From contig CM040102.1 in NCBI GenBank assembly GCA_022496805.1, forward strand, positions 3,115,501 to 3,179,500: 64,000 bases of DNA, given 5' to 3'. Positions 58,232 through 64,000 of the stretch are shown piece after piece. The notes beneath the pieces were generated by a model, which was given only the letters and a program-made list of their open reading frames with translations, was not told where the DNA came from and did not search any database. This stretch comes from Pohlia nutans. Taxonomy: Eukaryota; Streptophyta; Bryopsida; Bryales; Mniaceae. A program made the translations under genes and the position numbers. Position 1 is the stretch's first letter. Every line of letters starts with the position of its first letter.

Positions 58232-58443
58232 AGGTAGGAGCATCAAAAACCGACACTGTACCTAATGTCAATAGAATCTAGACATTTTAGAACGCAAATC
58301 TAGGCGCATCATAGAGCCTTTATCGTATATTGACCCAAATGATAAGCTATCTATGGTCTACCTAGATTTACGTTCTGGAATGAATATCGTACCTAGATTC
58401 TGTCGGCATTAGGTACATTGTCGGTTTTTTGTGCTCCTACCTT
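58231..58443. mobile_element. Foldback element with AAGGTAGGAGCA ends (213 bp)
   Basis: AAGGTAGGAGCATCAAAAAC pairs with TTTTTTGTGCTCCTACCTT. The arms continue (CCGACACTGTACCTAATG / CATTAGGTACATTGTCGG) and reach ATCTAGACATTTTAGAACG on the inside. It cuts the fourth minisatellite unit. Confidence 0.85.
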
Positions 58444-59462
58444 ATTACACCATAATCTCCGAATAAGACCTACCAGGGGCAGGCAACCGTTTGAGAAGAG
58501 GTGTTGGGTTATAAGCCATAACCACTCCCAATATTTCTAGTTTTCTATTATAACAATTAAAATGTCCAAGATTTTCTTTCTATACCATTAATATTTCATC
58601 CAAGACTGTAGAATTCCCATTGAGATTGTGTTAGATAGTTAACAGATCCCAATTTTCTAGCTTTCATCCCGGTTTTCATTCTGACGATTAAGTGTCCAAG
58701 ATTTTCTGTCTTCACCATCATATCACCCCAAGATCATATTGTCCTCACTAAGATTATGAACTCATATCTCACTAGAAGGAAATGTGTCGTTTTTCACTTC
58801 CTATAAATGAAAAAGAAATGAAATGGCGCCAGGCACATGGGCTGTGTTAGTGCTGATGAGTAGTTTTGGTCACAAGAAGACAGAAACGTAAGTATAATTT
58901 TCCGGTACTATTCACAGTTCCCTCGAAATGAGGAATGAAAAACGACAGGTTTGCTACTAGTGTCTGTATTACAAATATCTGTAGTTTTTTTCTGGTTTAA
59001 AAACGTTTAAAAGTTGCCTTTGTCTACAAGAACGTGGCCTTTCATCTATAGACACGTGGTTGAAGATTCCATTTCATCATGTAACTTTCGTTTTCTTCTG
59101 TTTTTAATCTTTTTCTTCTTTTCTTTTGGTAGCAGATTCAAATCTGGAGCTTGGCTGTGGAAAATTTACCGCTTGCGTGACTCAGCATGTAGTCATGTAC
59201 TATTTTCCACAAAGACGCTTGCGTGGCCGCTCAGCACGTAGTATCTTCCACAAAGGAGACTTCAGGTATGAAATAACTACAGTAGTACATTTCTAGTATA
59301 TGAAGTACTAGAACTCACACTTACGTGACAACGTATAGACAGACGTATGAGTGGAACTGCAATCTTGGTGAATGTATACAGATTCACGAAAACGATACAA
59401 TTCTTAGTCAGGATCCAGTGATTGTCGTCTTGATCGAAAACGACTTCTGACTTTGAGCGACG
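58444..59462. promoter_or_regulatory. Upstream region of the GH17 glucanase
   Basis: No coding feature. 59140-59260 has two near-copies of a block containing 'ttccacaaag' and 'gcttgcgtg'. 58501-58760 has two diverged copies of 'cccaa(t)atttctag...tattgt'. The last 100 bp should hold the leader. Confidence 0.45.
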
Positions 59463-62400
59463 ATGCCTCCTCTACGGCGTGGTATGGTGCTGGTAGCAAT
59501 CGGGGTAGCAATCATCAGTTTGATGAGATTGGCAGCAACAGCCCAAGCAGAGTCCATAGGAATCAACTATGGTCGAGTGGCTAACAACCTGCCTTCACCA
59601 GACCAAGTGGTCCGTCTCTTGCAATCACGATCCGTGAAGCACGTCCGAATCTACGACACCGATCCCGCCGTGCTCACAGCGTTCGCAAGCTCCGGCATCG
59701 ACCTCGGCGTCACCATCCCCAGCGCCGCCGTCGCCGGGCTGGCCAACAGGTACGAACATTCTCTTCAATCTCACCCCTCCAAACATAGTGTGATTTTCAA
59801 GAAATATCTTTTTGGTAAGAATTTTTTTGGCAAATTACAAAAATTAGAAGGTGTTATAGGCACCATGGCTGTAACTATATACATGGTGTTAACGACGGGA
59901 TTTCTAGCACACATAAAATGAATTAATTAGACATAAGTCACACTGTGTGACACGTGTAAAAGTGGTACCCATGCGTATCAGGCCATTCCCCACCTGGGTT
60001 ATGTTCCCAACCCGGGCTGTTTAAACCGTAGAACATAAAATCTCGATAGTAACCGGTGATATACTAGTTAAACTTGTGCAGCGCTGAAAATCAGGAGAAT
60101 CGATTCTTGTTTTTTTCCTAGCTGAAGCGCGGTTGGAATGACTGACGTTAATTGTAGAACCGTTCTATACGTAAAATTTGGACACATAGCAGTCGTGTGA
60201 GATTTGTGTGCATGCGTTGAAATCAGGACACTCGTATCGTTTTGTTTCCTCGGGGAATGGCCTGATATGGGTACCACTTTTACGCGTCTCACATACTGTG
60301 ACTTATCTCTAATTCATTTTATGTGTGCTAGAACTTTTGTCTTTAACACCATGTATATAGTTGCAGCCATGGTGTCTGTAACACCCTCTAATTCTTGTAG
60401 TTTTTAATGTTTTTTTCTAACCAAAAGGATGTTTCTCAAAATTTGCACTATTTTTGGAGGGGGTACCCATATTAGAGCTCATAAGGAGCCGTCAGTGGAG
60501 TTTTTGCACCGGGGCAATGGTCGAAGTGATAGCTCTAAGTTTCTAATCATGTTCCTTTCTATAAATTTTTCTTCCCAGGATAATCTATATTATTCTCAGC
60601 TCTAGCATGTTTGATTGGCTGATTGCAACGAACAAGGTTGTAGAGTCGTACGATACGGTTCTAAAGAAACGTAAAATTGGATAAAAATCGGTCATATGCA
60701 AAATTAATGGTGTCCATCAACAGGTACGCTAATCCATAAGGTTTGAATTAGTACGTGTACCAGACACAATTAATGAGAGAGTGACGTAGTTTCCTTAAAA
60801 CTTGAACGTGACATTCCAAATTAACCCCTAAAGGACCAAGGATTCGTGGTTTTAAAATGACAAGTTTAAACGATCATATTGTGAAAATTATCATTTGAAT
60901 GGGACCAAATTTTATATCACTGGAATTAGTGAAGAATATTACATATGTTGAATAGATAAAAAATAAAAAATAAGCAAAAAGAATCTAAATAAAAACTACT
61001 CAAAATTACTGAAAAAAAACAGGAGCCACCTGGTGGTCTTATGGTCCTTTAGGGGTTAATCATGTGCACTAATCATTTGAATGTTTCATATATGTATTAA
61101 TTCAAATACGCACCTGGGAATTCGAAGTGAATAATTTTAATTAATTTGACTTGGGTAACTAACACATATGCATGCAGTGCGGCAGCGGCCCAGCAGTGGG
61201 TGGACAGCAACATCGTCCCGTATGGATCCACGCAGTTCGCCTCCATCGCTGTGGGAAATGAGTTTCTGGCCGACTCCAGTGTAGATCACTCGAAGCTGCT
61301 GCCGGCCATGCAAAACGTGCAGCAGGCGCTCCAGAACCGGGGCCTCACTTCTATCAAAGTGTCCACGCCGTTCTCCATGAACGGACTGATCGCTGCCCCT
61401 GGATTTCCTCCCTCCTCCGGCACTTTCAGCTCCGACGTCTCTGCATTGCTCCAGTCCATACTCGCGTTTCTCTCCCAGGTCAGCACTTGTCTAAGCAAAC
61501 TGCACTTACTATTAGTTCCAAGAGTTAGTTTCATCTCAATGATATCAATATTCATAGGTTCTTTACATTTCACGATTTCTCCAAGCATAACTCTGTTTTT
61601 CTTGCTCTATACTGTAGGTTAATGTGCACAAGAATTATTATTTTGAATGTCTTTCATTTCAGCCAGGCTACAAATATTCCTTTTTTGTCTACTAAATTTT
61701 TTTTTTGAAGAATGAATTTTCAACTTCGAATTTATTTAAGCCAGACCAGCTATTTACTGTAACCTACATTTGTAAAGTTCTTTATTATTCACTTAAGGTA
61801 AAAACGTCCAATTCCATTCCTGCTTTGTACACTTGTTTTAAAACCATCCCAGAAAGTACTATAACATTCAGTAGCAAAGCTTGGCTCTGCCCTAGTCTTC
61901 CCGCAAATCTCCAGCACCAGCTTATTCCTTCCCCATCTTTTGTTCATCCACTTTGCTTGTTTTGTTGGATGAAGCTAAAAAGCATACCTAACACATGCTA
62001 CTCAATGTTACGACTTTCAATATGTCCCCAAAATTACTCGTCATTGATTAAGTTTGAATTTGATAGAGATTGGTCTTGTGACAAGTTTATGGGATGGTTA
62101 AAAAACTTCCACTTTGAAAATTCATAGCAATTACATGGCATACGCCCAAATTCAATTCATTTTTTCTTGTAAATTCATCCAAATTCATATTGCAAATACT
62201 ACCACTAAAAGTTGTTTCTCACTTTGGAGGATCCTATTCATTATCACTTTTCACTGTACACGCTTGTCGTACGTGATGAATCGCACTCACCAAGTCCAAC
62301 CAAAAAATTGGTGAGTGTGAAGTGGCGCCATTTGACTCACACAGGGAGTGAAAAGCGACGCCTTCTCCTTGTAGTGTACAAACTAAGCCTGCTGATAGTT

Positions 62401-63025
62401 TTGACGGTTTGAGGTGTTTCTATTGTACCAGTTACAATTATCTGAGAATCTTTCCGTCGTGGGATGTATATGCATGCAGCACAATTCGGTGTTGATGATC
62501 AACGTGTACCCGTTTTTCTCATACCGAAACGACCGAGTGGACATCCACCTGGACTACGCGTTGCTGAACCCGAGCGCGGCGCCCGTGACGGACGGGGGCT
62601 CGGGGCTGGTGTACCGGAACATCTTCGACGCGATGGTGGACACGGTGATAGCGGCCATGACCAAGGTGGGCTTCGGCGGCGTGCCGGTGGTCATCACGGA
62701 GTCGGGCTGGGCGTCGGGTCCCGGCACGGAGTTCGCGGCGAGCGTGGCGAACGCGCAGAGCTACAACGGCAACCTGGTGCGCCACGTGCTGGGCAGCGCG
62801 GGCACGCCGTTGCGGCCTGGCCCCGGCCGCATCCCCACGTTCCTGTTCGCGCTTTTCAACGAGAATCAGAAACCTGGCAACGCCGTGGAGCAGAACTTCG
62901 GCTTGTATTTCCCCAATCAGACCCCTGTTTACAACATTCCTCTCACTGACTCTGCAGCTGATGGGGAATGCATCTACCAGCGTGGCTCCAGTACTGTGCC
63001 AGGCCTCCAGCATAACATTCAGTAG
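59463..63025 (+). CDS. GH17 glucan endo-1,3-beta-glucosidase
   Basis: This wall or secreted enzyme hydrolyses beta-1,3-glucan (callose). Exons 59463-59749, 61178-61478 and 62480-63025 join in phase to 377 residues. A signal peptide of about 29 residues ends ATAQA. The catalytic domain starts ESIGINYGRVANNLPSPDQV and shows VKHVRIYDTDPAVL. The acid/base is in IAVGNEF (about Glu124) and the nucleophile in VVITESGW (about Glu270), both intact. FLFALFNENQKPG and FGLYFPNQTPVY complete the fold. There is no X8/CBM43 domain; a short tail (ADGECIYQRGSSTVPGLQ) follows. The last four residues HNIQ and the stop come from a transposon-like terminus. Exon 3 is strongly GC-rich (third positions mostly G/C), while the introns are AT-rich and hold MITEs. 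Confidence 0.95.
60822..61058. mobile_element. TAACCCCTAAAGGACC-family MITE (237 bp) in GH17 intron 1
   Basis: Ends TTAACCCCTAAAGGACCAAG and GGTCCTTTAGGGGTTA, closely matching 22857-23092 including the CCACCTGGTGG block. Confidence 0.88.
61858..62140. repeat. CATAACATTCAGTAGC-family terminus and dispersed repeat in GH17 intron 2
   Basis: TATAACATTCAGTAGCAAAG starts the stretch. From about 62010 it repeats words found at 44480-44650 (TCCCCAAAATTACTCGTCAT, CTTCCACTTTGAAAATTCAT). No opposite terminus was identified, so boundaries are uncertain. Confidence 0.55.
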
Positions 63026-64000
63026 CCTTCAAGAAGGCTGCTTGTTTGTTAGAGCATGACCACCTATGCCCTCCCAGAGTCTCTCACACTCAAGAAGTAG
63101 ATGAAAAGTGCCAAGGGCCCTTCAAAAATACCTCTTGACTCTCAATCTTACATAACATTCAGTAGCCTTTGAAGAGACTGCCTTTTAGTTTTATATATGG
63201 AGTGACCAGTGATTTGTAATTGAATGAACTATTGAATCAAATAAACAATTACAAAACACTGTTAAATTGTGAATGAATCAAATATACAATTACAAAACAT
63301 TGTTGAATTGTGATTGAATGAGTTCTTTCGATTATGGTTGATTGCTCTTGCTTAATGCCACGTGCCCCCATAGCTACGGATTTGATGTGGAATATCCTAC
63401 ATAACATTGAGTAGCCTTCGAAGACATAACGTTCAGTAGCCTTCGAAGAGACTGCCTTTTAGTTTCATCCACCTTTATATATGGACATCATAAAAGTTGG
63501 GCGAGACTATTTTGGTGCCATTTTGACACCAAAGGCCGCATACAAGTCATGTTAGTGTCATTTTATTCATACTAGGTTGGTATGGAAGATGGCATCAAAT
63601 TATCTTAATTGCATTTCAATGCACCATCATGGCACCATGTACACATGCCTTGAAGTTCCTGATGGAGTGGCTAATGATTTTGAATTCTAATTGAATGAAC
63701 TATTGAATCAAATAAATAATTACAAAACACTCTTGAATTGTGATTGAATCAACTAAACAATTACAAAACACCGTTGAATTGTGAATGAATCAAATAAAAA
63801 ATTTAACAAACACTGTTGAATTGTGATTGAATGAGTGCTTTCAATTACTAGTCACCATGGTTGATTGCTCTTACTTGATGCCCCCATAGCTATTAAATTG
63901 ATGTGGAATATCCTACATCATTTCATTGGGAGGATGAAATGATGTAGGATATTCCACATCATTCTGTTGAAAGGAGGCAGCAGTCACAAAGGCTACTGAA
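63011..64000. mobile_element. Nested cluster of CATAACATTCAGTAGCC-family MITEs, cut by the window end
   Basis: CATAACATTCAGTAGCCTTC-type termini occur at 63011, about 63150, 63400 and 63425 in the same orientation. Interiors share 'ttgtaattgaatgaactattg' and 'caattacaaaacac' sub-repeats with 4541-4865. The window ends in GGCTACTGAA, the start of the opposite terminus. A short inverted pair at 63905-63965 (GATGTGGAATATCCTACATC) lies near the end. Confidence 0.8.

Noticed and set aside
62519..63013. 164-codon minus-strand frame and a 161-codon plus frame over the GH17 third exon
   Set aside because: Both are shadows of the GC-rich glucanase exon. They are Arg/Ala/Gly-rich with no family features.

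Overview
This window is nuclear DNA of a land plant. The evidence is long spliced genes with GT-AG introns, a chloroplast photosystem II assembly factor, a plant-type clathrin heavy chain, a peroxisomal acyl-CoA ligase, plant folate enzymes, a GH17 glucanase and a thaumatin-like protein. Exons are GC-richer than the AT-rich introns and spacers, and miniature inverted-repeat transposons (MITEs) are everywhere. My guess is a non-seed plant, perhaps a moss such as Sphagnum, but the sequence alone does not settle the lineage. I saw no tRNA, rRNA, CRISPR array or intact retrotransposon.

Layout, left to right. (1) 702-3454 (-): 5' part of an LPA1-type thylakoid TPR protein, running off the left edge. 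It is divergent, across about 440 bp, from (2) 3893-8719 (+), an 11-exon, 373-residue protein I do not recognise. (3) 11344-14379 (+): a single 1011-codon ORF, very rich in Ser, Pro and Cys, with eight CxC/CCC clusters. (4) 15579-15995 (-): dihydroneopterin aldolase (folate synthesis). (5) 16.0-22.3 kb: gene-poor and MITE-rich. (6) 22377-28880 (-): a five-exon AAE1-like acyl-activating enzyme ending in the peroxisomal signal SKL, with introns packed with nested foldback elements. (7) 28.9-32.9 kb: spacer. (8) 32868-42543 (-): a complete clathrin heavy chain. (9) 43.0-46.2 kb: AT-rich spacer. (10) 46893-47776 (+): a small DnaJ-domain protein with a C-terminal membrane segment. (11) 47.8-50.3 kb: repeats, including a 163-bp perfect palindrome with CACTA ends. 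(12) 50279-55284 (+): mitochondrial NADPH:adrenodoxin oxidoreductase. (13) 55625-56777 (-): a thaumatin-like protein, convergent with (12). (14) 59463-63025 (+): GH17 beta-1,3-glucanase, then a MITE cluster to the right edge.

The genes do not form one pathway; they are ordinary nuclear genes. The most striking observation is in the clathrin heavy chain. Two tandem, homologous 109-nt exons (39935-40043 and 39773-39881) encode alternative versions of the same stretch of the N-terminal propeller. Both have intact splice sites and the same phase (0 in, 1 out). Including both, or neither, breaks the frame, and only 53 nt separate them. This is the classic layout of mutually exclusive exons. Other highlights are the Cys-cluster protein, a glucanase stop codon supplied by a transposon terminus, and several MITE families whose nesting gives relative ages.
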